DNA from: Bacteroidales bacterium
GTDB lineage: Bacteria > Bacteroidota > Bacteroidia > Bacteroidales > UBA1402
NCBI GenBank assembly: GCA_023230125.1
Contig: JALNXZ010000072.1
Location: forward strand, 1-7,403
DNA length: 7,403 nt
Direction: 5' to 3'
Both the position numbers and the translations under genes were made by a program. Each line of letters opens with the position of its first letter. Position 1 is the stretch's first letter. This document shows, piece by piece, positions 1 through 6,683 of the stretch. The notes beneath the pieces were generated by a model. The model searched no databases, was not told where the DNA came from, and saw nothing but the letters and a program-made list of their open reading frames with translations.

Positions 1-2
1 AC

Positions 3-110
3 TTTTTGTTAAACTCAGACCCAGTGCAAACTTGCTATCAACTGTTTGAGCATTTAAACATTGGAATGTCAACACCAATCCCCAATAAAGCAAATGACCT
101 TTTTTCATGA
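3..110 (+). CDS. Possible 3' tail of an unidentified plus-strand gene, cut by window start
   Basis: Reading from base 3, the plus strand stays open for 35 codons to a TGA at 108-110. The residues are of ordinary protein composition (for example a stretch reading DPVQTCYQLFEHLNIG, then STPIPNKANDLF). No start is visible, so if real it is the C-terminus of a gene beginning outside the window and converging on the nitroreductase gene. I do not recognise the family; a transposase or other enzyme tail cannot be distinguished. An open frame this short can easily occur by chance in AT-rich DNA. Confidence 0.25.
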   Translation, partial: FLLNSDPVQTCYQLFEHLNIGMSTPIPNKANDLFS

Positions 111-335
111 TTTAATGGATTAGATTTATAAAGACCTACAGAAAAGAATATTGTCAAAATTGAAAGAAATGAAAAGTGCCGGTATTCATCTATGCTTGAT
201 TGTTTATTTGCCAAATCGTCTGCGTTAGATAACACAAATAAAGTGTAATTTTAATCAAAGAACAATTTTTTTGCTGTTTTTGTTCAGAAACGGATGATGC
301 TCTGTGGTAAAAGGAGAAGGGGCAGGGGCCGGAAA
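111..335. other. AT-rich intergenic region, no gene seen
   Basis: This stretch separates the possible tail ending at 110 from the minus-strand nitroreductase gene. It is AT-rich with A and T runs (for example around 262-281). The only inverted repeats I find are 4-5 bp, such as ACAC/GTGT at 232-235 and 243-246 and CAGA/TCTG at 285-288 and 301-304. These are too weak to call a terminator, although the 3' end of the nitroreductase transcript should lie here. Confidence 0.6.
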
Positions 336-884
336 TTATTTATATTTGTTGTAAGAAACAACGTCTTCAAAATTTTTCCGCTTTTTTACCCTGGTCGGTT
401 GTTTAGAGTATCCCAATGTGATGGCAAGCAATACGCGCTTTGAAGACGGAATATCGAGCAGCTGTTTCACTTTCTTTTCATCGAACCATCCGACAATGCA
501 ACTGCCAAGACCTTGCTCTGCGGCTGCAAGTGTTATATGGGCTGCAGCTATGCCGAGATCTATGTGCGGAAAGTGTTTATTTTTGATCGTACCGCCTATA
601 TTGGAGGTGAAATTGGCCGATTCTTCTACCAGGAAGATATGGACAGGTGCCTGATGTGCAAAAGGATTCATCCCAAAAGCTTTGCTCGAAAGAGCCAAAG
701 CAGCCTGCTTCCTCAATTCCGGATCATCAACCACAATAAAAGACCAAGGTTGCGCATTGCAAGCTGAAGGTGCCAATCGTCCTGCTTCCAATACATATTC
801 CAACTTCTCCCGCTCAACAGTCCGATCCGTATCATAACTCCTGTCGCTCTGCCGACTCTTCACCAACTCCAGAAAAGTATCCAT
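336..884 (-). CDS. Nitroreductase-family FMN-dependent oxidoreductase
   Basis: The product is 182 residues, the usual size of the short nitroreductase-family flavoproteins. These are cytoplasmic, normally dimeric enzymes that use FMN and NAD(P)H to reduce nitro, quinone or related compounds. Visible signatures are the N-terminal SRQSDRSYD (residues 10-18), matching the family RRSxRxF/Y phosphate-binding motif with R11 and R15. APSACNAQPW (38-47) matches the family A-P-S-x-x-N-x-Q-P-W segment. Near the C-terminus is a glycine-rich AAEQGLGSCIVGW stretch (121-133) of the kind that contacts FMN. The ATG at 884 places the RQSDRSYD motif at the expected distance from the N-terminus; there is no Shine-Dalgarno sequence. 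It lies 65 bp downstream of lepA on the same strand, separated by a hairpin, so it may be read from the lepA promoter or be partly insulated from it. The physiological substrate cannot be told from sequence. Confidence 0.92.
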   Translation of the reverse strand: MDTFLELVKSRQSDRSYDTDRTVEREKLEYVLEAGRLAPSACNAQPWSFIVVDDPELRKQAALALSSKAFGMNPFAHQAPVHIFLVEESANFTSNIGGTIKNKHFPHIDLGIAAAHITLAAAEQGLGSCIVGWFDEKKVKQLLDIPSSKRVLLAITLGYSKQPTRVKKRKNFEDVVSYNKYK

Positions 885-906
885 GATTCATCAGATTATA
901 TGAGTG

Positions 907-941
907 AAAATGAAGAGGATTTTATATTTTCCTTTCATTTT
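907..941 (-). terminator. Imperfect hairpin between lepA and the nitroreductase gene
   Basis: On the minus-strand transcript an arm AAAATGAAAGGA (941-930) is followed by a 10-nt AT-only loop (929-920). The complementary arm TCCTCTTCATTTT (919-907) then pairs with one bulged base. It starts 8 nt after the lepA stop codon. The structure begins with an A run and ends with a U run, as in intrinsic terminators that work in both directions. However, the stem is AU-rich with only three G-C pairs, and no separate U tract follows. It could be a weak lepA terminator, an attenuator, or an mRNA-end stabilising hairpin. Confidence 0.45.
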
Positions 942-949
942 AAACGACC

Positions 950-2731
950 TTAGTCGAGTTTGAGAACTGCAAGAAATGCCTTTTGCGGTACTTCTACATT
1001 CCCAATTTGCTTCATCCTCTTCTTTCCCTTTTTCTGTTTCTCCAGCAACTTTCGCTTTCTTGTGATATCACCACCATAACACTTTGCCGTAACGTCTTTT
1101 CTGACAGCCTTCACTGTTTCTCTGGCAACGATCTTGGCTCCGATAGCAGCCTGTATGGCGATATCAAACTGCTGACGTGGTATCAGCTCCTTCAGCTTTT
1201 CACACATTCGGCGTCCAAGCGTTTCTGCATTGCTCACATGGGTAAGGCAGGATAGAGCATCGACCGGTTCACCGTTCAATAGAATATCCAGTTTGGCCAG
1301 TTTTGATTCACGGAATCCGTTGGTATGATAGTCAAAGGAAGCATAACCTTTTGATATGCTTTTCAATCGATCATAGAAGTCAATCACAATCTCACCCAAA
1401 GGCATGTCAAACAAAATCTCAACACGATTGCCGGAAATGTATTCCTGTTTCACCAACTCACCGCGTTTGCCCAGACAAAGCGTCATGATGTTGCCCAGAT
1501 AATCGGTGGTGGTAATGACTGAAGCTCTGATATAGGGCTCTTCAATCTTTTCTATCAGTGTAAAGTCAGGAAGACCGGAAGGATTGTGAACATCCAAGAT
1601 ATCACCTTTTTTATTGGTGACTAAATACTGAACGTTGGGCACAGTAGTGATCACATCCATATCAAATTCTCTGTCGAGTCGTTCTTGTACAATTTCCATA
1701 TGCAGCAGTCCAAGGAACCCACAACGGAATCCGAAACCCAAAGCCAGAGAAGATTCGGGTTGAAAAGTCAGGGAGGCATCGTTCAATTGCAACTTTTCCA
1801 GAGAGGAACGAAGATCCTCAAATTCTTCAGGGTCAATGGGATAAACGCCGGCGAAGACCATAGGCTTCACTTCCTGAAATCCTTCAATGGCTTTTATACA
1901 AGGCCTTTTTACGTGGGTGATGGTATCGCCGACCTTCACTTCTTTGGAGGTCTTGATGCCGGAAATGATATAGCCGACATCACCGCAACTCAATTCATCG
2001 CGGGGAGACATAACCATTTTCAATACCCCGATTTCATCCGCATTATATTCCTTTTTTGTTGCAAAGAACTTGACGAAGTCATTGGTGTGGATGGTACCGT
2101 TCAAGATTTTGAAATAGGCTATGATTCCACGAAAAGAATTGAAGACGGAATCAAATATCAAGGCTTGCAGAGGTGCATTAGGATCTCCTTTTGGAGTAGG
2201 TACACGATTGATGATGGCTTCCAAAATTTCCGGGATGCCTTCGCCTGTTTTTCCACTGGCTCTTATAATTTCCTCGTGTTTGCAGCCGAGAAGTTCAATG
2301 ACTTGATCTTCAACTTCTTCAGGCATGGCACTGTCGAGGTCGATTTTATTTAATACAGGGATGATTTCCAAATCATTTTCAATGGCCATGTATAGGTTTG
2401 AAATGGTCTGGGCTTGAATTCCCTGAGAAGCGTCAATAATCAGCAAAGCACCTTCACAGGCAGCAATGGAACGAGATACTTCATAGGAAAAATCCACATG
2501 CCCCGGGGTGTCAATTAAATTTAAAAGATATTTTTCGCCTTCATGGATATATTCCATCTGAATGGCATGGCTTTTGATAGTGATTCCACGTTCCCTCTCA
2601 AGATCCATGTCATCAAGCATTTGGTTCTCAGTGATGGCTATGGTGTGGGTAAATTCCAGCAAACGGTCTGCCAGTGTACTTTTACCATGATCGATGTGAG
2701 CAATGATACAGAAATTTCGAATGTGCTTCAT
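950..2731 (-). CDS. lepA: Elongation factor 4 (LepA), ribosome-associated translational GTPase
   Basis: The 593-residue product is full length for LepA/EF4 (about 600 residues). LepA is a universally distributed bacterial GTPase that binds the ribosome and is implicated in back-translocation, stalled-ribosome handling and initiation or 30S biogenesis. The GTPase motifs are all intact: G1 AHIDHGKS (11-18), G2 RERGIT (46-51), G3 DTPGHVDF (74-81), G4 NKID (128-131) and G5 around ASGKTG (158-163). The characteristic LepA C-terminal domain ends with the basic KKGKKRMKQIGNVEVP segment and a FLAVLK-type tail. The ATG at 2731 puts the first motif at the usual distance (NFCIIAHIDHGK from residue 6). 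No Shine-Dalgarno is present, as expected in Bacteroidota. A -7 box about 30 bp upstream probably drives it. A long open frame on the opposite strand inside the gene is a codon-use shadow. Confidence 0.98.
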   Translation of the reverse strand: MKHIRNFCIIAHIDHGKSTLADRLLEFTHTIAITENQMLDDMDLERERGITIKSHAIQMEYIHEGEKYLLNLIDTPGHVDFSYEVSRSIAACEGALLIIDASQGIQAQTISNLYMAIENDLEIIPVLNKIDLDSAMPEEVEDQVIELLGCKHEEIIRASGKTGEGIPEILEAIINRVPTPKGDPNAPLQALIFDSVFNSFRGIIAYFKILNGTIHTNDFVKFFATKKEYNADEIGVLKMVMSPRDELSCGDVGYIISGIKTSKEVKVGDTITHVKRPCIKAIEGFQEVKPMVFAGVYPIDPEEFEDLRSSLEKLQLNDASLTFQPESSLALGFGFRCGFLGLLHMEIVQERLDREFDMDVITTVPNVQYLVTNKKGDILDVHNPSGLPDFTLIEKIEEPYIRASVITTTDYLGNIMTLCLGKRGELVKQEYISGNRVEILFDMPLGEIVIDFYDRLKSISKGYASFDYHTNGFRESKLAKLDILLNGEPVDALSCLTHVSNAETLGRRMCEKLKELIPRQQFDIAIQAAIGAKIVARETVKAVRKDVTAKCYGGDITRKRKLLEKQKKGKKRMKQIGNVEVPQKAFLAVLKLD

Positions 2732-2762
2732 TAAGAAAGTCGCATGAGGTTGTTATAGTTTG

Positions 2763-2770
2763 CAAATTTA
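2763..2770 (-). promoter_or_regulatory. Bacteroidota-type -7 promoter box for lepA
   Basis: The minus strand reads TAAATTTG (2770 to 2763), a perfect match to the TAnnTTTG -7 consensus of the primary sigma factor in Bacteroidota. A transcription start a few bases downstream would leave a leader of about 25 nt before the lepA ATG at 2731. The expected -33 TTTG is only degenerate: TCTG occurs with an 18-bp gap. The position in a divergent intergenic region supports the call. Confidence 0.65.
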
Positions 2771-2814
2771 CAATAATTAGAGGGAAGACAGACTATCTGA
2801 CTGCGAAATTTTCG

Positions 2815-2822
2815 TATTTTTG
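2815..2822 (+). promoter_or_regulatory. Bacteroidota-type -7 promoter box for the TPR gene operon
   Basis: The plus strand reads TATTTTTG, a match to TAnnTTTG. Its last base is the G of an in-frame GTG at 2822, so translation from that GTG is unlikely: transcription would begin downstream of it. A start around 2828 would give a leader of about 15 nt to the ATG at 2843. I find no good -33 element at the usual spacing, so the promoter may be weak or need an activator. Confidence 0.55.
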
Positions 2823-2842
2823 TGGTAAATAAAGTACAAAAT

Positions 2843-5062
2843 ATGACGGTTCCCGAGGTTTCTAAACTTTATGAGCGTATTATATATCAAATACTTCATC
2901 TCAATCTGAAAGAAGCGTTTTCCAATTTGGGCTATCTGATACAGCTGAATGGATTTGGCATGGCTTATGATCAGTTGACAGAGATGGAAAACAATTATCG
3001 CTATATGCTCAAATATAGATTGGAAGGCTATCCTGACCCTGAAAGGGAACAGGTGTCTTTGACTCTTCAGAAAAAGGCATTGGAGCTTACAGATGAGTCT
3101 TTTCATCTATGGATGACCAAGAACTCTTCAGATTTCTACTATGATAGAATTCGGATAGACAGAGTCAGCGGCGGTGAATCTTTACCGCAGTTGCTTCAGA
3201 ATATCAGGCAGTCCGGAGAAAAGCTGATGATGATAGAATTGGTGGAAGATGCTGCATCCAAGACTGTTCAGATGTTGCAGGTGACTCGTTTCAGAGAGCG
3301 GGCGGCTGTTGGCATTTTTTACAAAGTTTGGATTTCTGCGTGCTGGAAAAGGTCGGATTTCATAGTGATGGATGACGTGTTTAAGGATCCTGCTTTGTAT
3401 GATTATGAAAAGTCGCTGATTGTTTCAGCCATTCTTTTGTCTTTGCAGAAACGCATGGATCATGAGAAAGTGATTTTACTGCTAGACTTGTGTTTCCACG
3501 AACAGCCTGAAATTTCCCAGCGGGCCTTGGTTGCTCTTGTCTTGTCACTCTATCAATATGATGAACGGCTTGTATTTTATCCGGAAATTATTCAAAGATT
3601 GGCTGCTGCTATGGAAAACCAAAAGTTTCAGGAGTCGATGGTCCGGGTTTTTTATCAGTTGATTCGTTCGAAAGATACAGAAAATGTCACAAAACGTATG
3701 CAGGAGGAAATCCTTCCGGAAATGACCAAATTCGGATCAACCATTCAAGATAAGTTGCGAAATGGGGAAGGAGAGGATCAGGCTGATGAATTTAACCCGG
3801 ACTGGAAGCAGATGATGGAAAATACGGACTTTTCAGTAAAGATGCAGGAATTTTCTGATATGCAACTGGAAGGGATTGATGTGTATATGAGTACTTTTTC
3901 CGGCCAAAAGAACTATTCGTTTTTTCAGGAAATCTCCAACTGGTTTTTGCCGTTTTATCCGTCACATTCCAGCCTCTCGGAGTTGTTTGAGACGAATCCA
4001 CAGGAAGGAATCAGTGTGTTGGATGCCGTTCTTAAATCAGATTATTTGTGCTCTTCGGATAAATATTCCTTTTGTTTCAACATCTTACAGATTCCCTCTT
4101 CTTACAGAGGTGCCATGTCTACTCAATTAGGGGCGGACAGTGAAGCTTATGAAGAAATCAAGAAAACGGAAATGGGCTTGAATTCACAATTCAAACAGGA
4201 ACAGGCCTCCAACCGGTATATCCAGGATTTGTACCGTTTCTTTAATCTTTTCAGTAGAAAACATGATTTTATAAACGTTTTTTCTTTACCTCTTGATTTG
4301 CACAATACGAAAAGCCTTGGGATTTATCTGAAGTCTGAGAACGCTTTGAGGCGAATCGGTTTGCTCTATTTCAAAAATAAGAATTTTAATCAGGCATTGG
4401 CTGTGCTTGACATTTTGCTTGTCATTCATCCGACAGATGCCGAACTACATCAGGAAAAGGGCTACTGCCTGCAACAGCTTAATCAGAAAAGTATGGCCCT
4501 TGATGCTTATTTACAAGCAGATTTAATACAACCGGACAGCCTTTGGACGCTTAAGCGTATTGCTGCAAACTATCGAAATCTCAAGAATCCCGTCAAGGCC
4601 CTTGAATATTATAAAAGGGCAGAGTCTTTGGATCCTGGCAATATCATTTTGACGCTGAATATTGGTCATTGTTTGGTTGAATTGGAAGATTTTTCCGAAG
4701 CATTGAATTACTATTTCAAGGCTGAGCTTTTATCCGAAGGATCTCCCAAGACCTGGAGGCCGATAGCTTGGTGTTCATTCATCTGCAAGAAATATGATCA
4801 AGCGGGAAAATATTACGAAAAGATTTTGCAAAACAATCCACAGATCAATGACTATCTGAATGCAGGACATCTTGAATGGTGCAAAGGCTTTCCAAAACAA
4901 GCCATGGCGTTGTACAAACGCGGGATTCATGCAACACAGACCCTTGTGCCTGATTTCCTGGAACTTTTCAGAAAAGATGCTGATGAGCTTGTCAGGCAAG
5001 GTATCAACCCCGATGATATCATTTCCATACGGGATGAACTTTTATACGAACTTGAAGAATAA
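2843..5062 (+). CDS. Large cytoplasmic tetratricopeptide-repeat protein, function unknown
   Basis: From the ATG at 2843 the product is 739 residues with no signal peptide or membrane segment, so it is probably cytoplasmic. The frame opens at a GTG at 2822, seven codons earlier, but that codon overlaps the -7 box; the ATG is preferred. Residues 1 to about 490 are mostly predicted-helical by eye and match no family I can name. They contain an acidic linker, NGEGEDQADEFNPDW (307-321), followed by a segment reading LEGIDVYMSTF and then ISNWFLPFYP. Residues 501 to about 700 hold roughly six TPR units of about 34 residues: 501-532, 533-566, 567-600, 601-634, 635-669 and 670-700. The clearest is the third, ending ALEYYKRAESLDPGN. 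TPRs make protein-binding superhelices, so a scaffold or adaptor role is inferred. It is followed after 7 bp by an exported protein gene, almost certainly co-transcribed. I recall similar long TPR proteins in Bacteroidales genomes, all without assigned function. Confidence 0.9.
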   Translation: MTVPEVSKLYERIIYQILHLNLKEAFSNLGYLIQLNGFGMAYDQLTEMENNYRYMLKYRLEGYPDPEREQVSLTLQKKALELTDESFHLWMTKNSSDFYYDRIRIDRVSGGESLPQLLQNIRQSGEKLMMIELVEDAASKTVQMLQVTRFRERAAVGIFYKVWISACWKRSDFIVMDDVFKDPALYDYEKSLIVSAILLSLQKRMDHEKVILLLDLCFHEQPEISQRALVALVLSLYQYDERLVFYPEIIQRLAAAMENQKFQESMVRVFYQLIRSKDTENVTKRMQEEILPEMTKFGSTIQDKLRNGEGEDQADEFNPDWKQMMENTDFSVKMQEFSDMQLEGIDVYMSTFSGQKNYSFFQEISNWFLPFYPSHSSLSELFETNPQEGISVLDAVLKSDYLCSSDKYSFCFNILQIPSSYRGAMSTQLGADSEAYEEIKKTEMGLNSQFKQEQASNRYIQDLYRFFNLFSRKHDFINVFSLPLDLHNTKSLGIYLKSENALRRIGLLYFKNKNFNQALAVLDILLVIHPTDAELHQEKGYCLQQLNQKSMALDAYLQADLIQPDSLWTLKRIAANYRNLKNPVKALEYYKRAESLDPGNIILTLNIGHCLVELEDFSEALNYYFKAELLSEGSPKTWRPIAWCSFICKKYDQAGKYYEKILQNNPQINDYLNAGHLEWCKGFPKQAMALYKRGIHATQTLVPDFLELFRKDADELVRQGINPDDIISIRDELLYELEE

Positions 5063-5069
5063 AATCCCT

Positions 5070-5975
5070 ATGAGAAAAATTATTTCAGAATTTATTGTTT
5101 GCCTATTTTCTTTGTCTGCTTTTGCTGCAGAATCTGATTCATCTGTGGTTTTTAAGGCTTCATTTCTGAAGAATGAGCTTCAAAGTTATGAGATATCCAG
5201 AACTTTATATTCATTGCAGAAAAAAGATACGACCTCCTATGAACGTATCTGTTTTAGAGCTGATGTTTACGTCAAAGATTCCACTGAGAATTATAATGTG
5301 CTTTTATGGCGATTTTCCAAATTCTCAATCAATACGGATGATCAGCAATTAAAACAATTGATAGAACTGGCAAAACCAGTTGAAATCAGTTGTCGGATAT
5401 CCAAGCCCGGCGTGTTGATGGAATTTTTGGATGGAGAGAAGGTCTCGACCTGTTTGGAAGAAGCCTTGCCGCAAGTGTTGGCTCCATTTGCAAATCAGCA
5501 AGGAAGCATTGCCCATGCCCAGGTTGCCCGTATTTACGATATGCGGGAAACACTTGAAACTTTGATGCTGAGGTCTGTCAATTTATTTCTTCAGGTTTAT
5601 GGTTTGGGATATACACTTGGTGAAATCGTTGATGTTCCGACAGAAGTGAATAGTCAGTTCACATCAAAACCGATTAAAGGTATTACCCGTAAGAAATTAA
5701 CCAAAATCGATTCTGACAACCATTTAGCAATCCTATCCTCTGCCACTTTTCTGGACAATAACGAGTTGAAAAGAGCTTTAAAAGAATATCTTCATTTGGA
5801 TTCGATACCGCAAGGATATTTTAATCAAGAAAATATGGGCAGTGTTGTCATGGATTTAGCCACAAGTTGGCCACTTTGGACTTTTGAACAGCGTGAAACG
5901 AAAACAGGCGATAATAAGTATGGAGAATTGGTTGAGATACAATATATCCCGTATGAGAAACCTTCTGTCAAGTGA
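5070..5975 (+). CDS. Exported protein of unknown function, co-transcribed with the TPR gene
   Basis: The product is 301 residues. The frame is open from 4860, inside the TPR gene, but only the ATG at 5070 gives a Sec signal peptide: MRK, a hydrophobic core (about 4-18) and an AFA|A cleavage site near residue 19. The single cysteine of the leader (C11, context FIVC) is not a lipobox, so a soluble periplasmic protein or outer-membrane-associated protein is likely. The mature part has no motif I recognise. It contains a K-P-I-K-G-I-T-R-K stretch (200-208) and a Trp-containing segment TSWPLWTFEQRET (265-277) followed by a GDNKYGELVEIQY tail, suggesting a beta-rich C-terminus. The 7-bp gap from the TPR stop, with no Shine-Dalgarno, suggests one operon. 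The two proteins would act on opposite sides of the inner membrane, so the link may be regulatory rather than physical. Confidence 0.85.
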   Translation: MRKIISEFIVCLFSLSAFAAESDSSVVFKASFLKNELQSYEISRTLYSLQKKDTTSYERICFRADVYVKDSTENYNVLLWRFSKFSINTDDQQLKQLIELAKPVEISCRISKPGVLMEFLDGEKVSTCLEEALPQVLAPFANQQGSIAHAQVARIYDMRETLETLMLRSVNLFLQVYGLGYTLGEIVDVPTEVNSQFTSKPIKGITRKKLTKIDSDNHLAILSSATFLDNNELKRALKEYLHLDSIPQGYFNQENMGSVVMDLATSWPLWTFEQRETKTGDNKYGELVEIQYIPYEKPSVK

Positions 5976-6026
5976 AAATATTAACAATGAAATCTTAAGT
6001 ATGCAACGTTTGTAAAATAATATGTT

Positions 6027-6034
6027 TAAATTTG
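6027..6034 (+). promoter_or_regulatory. Bacteroidota-type -7 promoter box upstream of the T9SS cargo gene
   Basis: The sequence TAAATTTG is a perfect TAnnTTTG match within the 102-bp gap after the exported-protein gene. A TTTG at 6009-6012 could be the -33 element, but the 14-bp gap is shorter than the usual spacing of about 19-20. A start near 6040 would leave a leader of about 38 nt, containing an A run at 6053-6061, before the ATG at 6078. It suggests the genes from 6078 are transcribed separately from the TPR operon. Confidence 0.55.
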
Positions 6035-6077
6035 GTCTGCTTCATGCATCGATAAAAAAAACATTTATATTAAAACA

Positions 6078-6641
6078 ATGAAGTTGCGGTTTTTATTGTT
6101 CATCGGCATTATCATATTACCGGTATCTGCACAAAAGTTGGTTTTAAACGTCCATCAAAATTATATTCCTATCATTATTCAAAATGGAGATACTTTGATA
6201 TCTTCCCTGTCTATAGGAAATCAATGGTTTTTAGATGGAACTGAATTGGAAGGTGAAAACCATCAAATGCTGATTCAGCCAGTATCAGGCAAGTATCTTG
6301 TTTGTGTAACTGATACTGTTACAAATTGCTCCAGCTATTCTGAACCATTTGAGATAATCAGTACGTTTGTGCCGATTGTTCGGGCTTCCGATATTGTTTG
6401 CAACGTTTATCCAAATCCAAATAACGGAATATTTATGATTACAATAGATTCTGACAAACCAGAAACCATTAATTTAAGTCTCTTCTCTGTTGACGGAAAA
6501 ATATTTGCAAAACAGCAAACAAAGCATTTGCCAGGCAGACTGGTTATTCAATTTGGAAAGTCAAATCTCTCAATCGGTGTCTATACACTTGAAATAAAAT
6601 ATGGAACAGAAACAATCATCCGGAAATTAATTATTGAATAA
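6078..6641 (+). CDS. Small secreted protein with one Ig-like domain and a T9SS type A sorting domain
   Basis: The 187-residue product starts with a clear Sec signal peptide (MKLR, hydrophobic 5-15, cleavage PVSA|QK after residue 18). Gln would be the new N-terminus, as in the Bacteroidota Q rule where it is cyclised to pyroglutamate. Residues about 30-95 look like an Ig/PKD-like beta domain: W50 in NQWFLDGTEL, a GKYLVCVTD strand (71-79) and a paired Cys at 84, as in the qWy-ng and G-x-Y-x-v-x-v patterns of Bacteroidota surface proteins. Residues about 108-187 are a type A C-terminal sorting domain: VYPNPNNGIF (110-119), LSLFSVDGKIF (133-143), SIGVYTLEIKYG (165-176) and the terminal RKLIIE. 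This domain directs outer-membrane export by the type IX system and, usually, removal and attachment to the surface. No catalytic domain is present, so this is a near-minimal cargo. The ATG at 6078 lies just before the signal peptide. Confidence 0.88.
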   Translation: MKLRFLLFIGIIILPVSAQKLVLNVHQNYIPIIIQNGDTLISSLSIGNQWFLDGTELEGENHQMLIQPVSGKYLVCVTDTVTNCSSYSEPFEIISTFVPIVRASDIVCNVYPNPNNGIFMITIDSDKPETINLSLFSVDGKIFAKQQTKHLPGRLVIQFGKSNLSIGVYTLEIKYGTETIIRKLIIE

Positions 6642-6645
6642 TCGG

Positions 6646-6657
6646 CTTTAATTAAAG
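6646..6657. repeat. 12-bp perfect palindrome in the 42-bp gap between the two Ig-protein genes
   Basis: CTTTAATTAAAG lies 4 bp after the T9SS cargo stop codon and 26 bp before the next ATG. It has no loop, so it is a poor transcription terminator but could bind a dimeric regulator. It contains a TTAATTAA core. AT-rich spacers produce such palindromes by chance, so function is uncertain. Confidence 0.3.
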
Positions 6658-6683
6658 TCTGTGCTGATAGCCCTTAATTTATC

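Noticed and set aside
38..235. 65-codon minus-strand frame starting with GTG
   Set aside because: No promoter, no ribosome site and no family resemblance. It overlaps the possible plus-strand tail and looks like chance in AT-rich DNA.
232..304. Short inverted repeats as a terminator for the nitroreductase gene
   Set aside because: Stems are only 4-5 bp with loops that are long relative to the stem and no adjacent T tract in the right place.
1685..2353. 222-codon open frame on the plus strand inside lepA
   Set aside because: It lies wholly antisense to a full-length, well-conserved lepA and its translation has no recognisable motif. Long antisense frames are common opposite conserved genes.
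2777..3106. 109-codon minus-strand frame overlapping the start of the TPR gene
   Set aside because: Antisense to the N-terminus of a clear coding sequence, and its end overlaps the divergent promoter region; no motif.
4860..5069. Upstream extension of the exported-protein frame into the TPR gene
   Set aside because: The extra 70 residues overlap the TPR coding sequence in another frame and would bury the signal peptide. The ATG at 5070 gives a clean leader.
5088..5102. Possible lipobox cysteine (C11) in the exported protein's leader
   Set aside because: The context FIVC lacks the small residue required just before the cysteine, and a good signal peptidase I site follows at residue 19.
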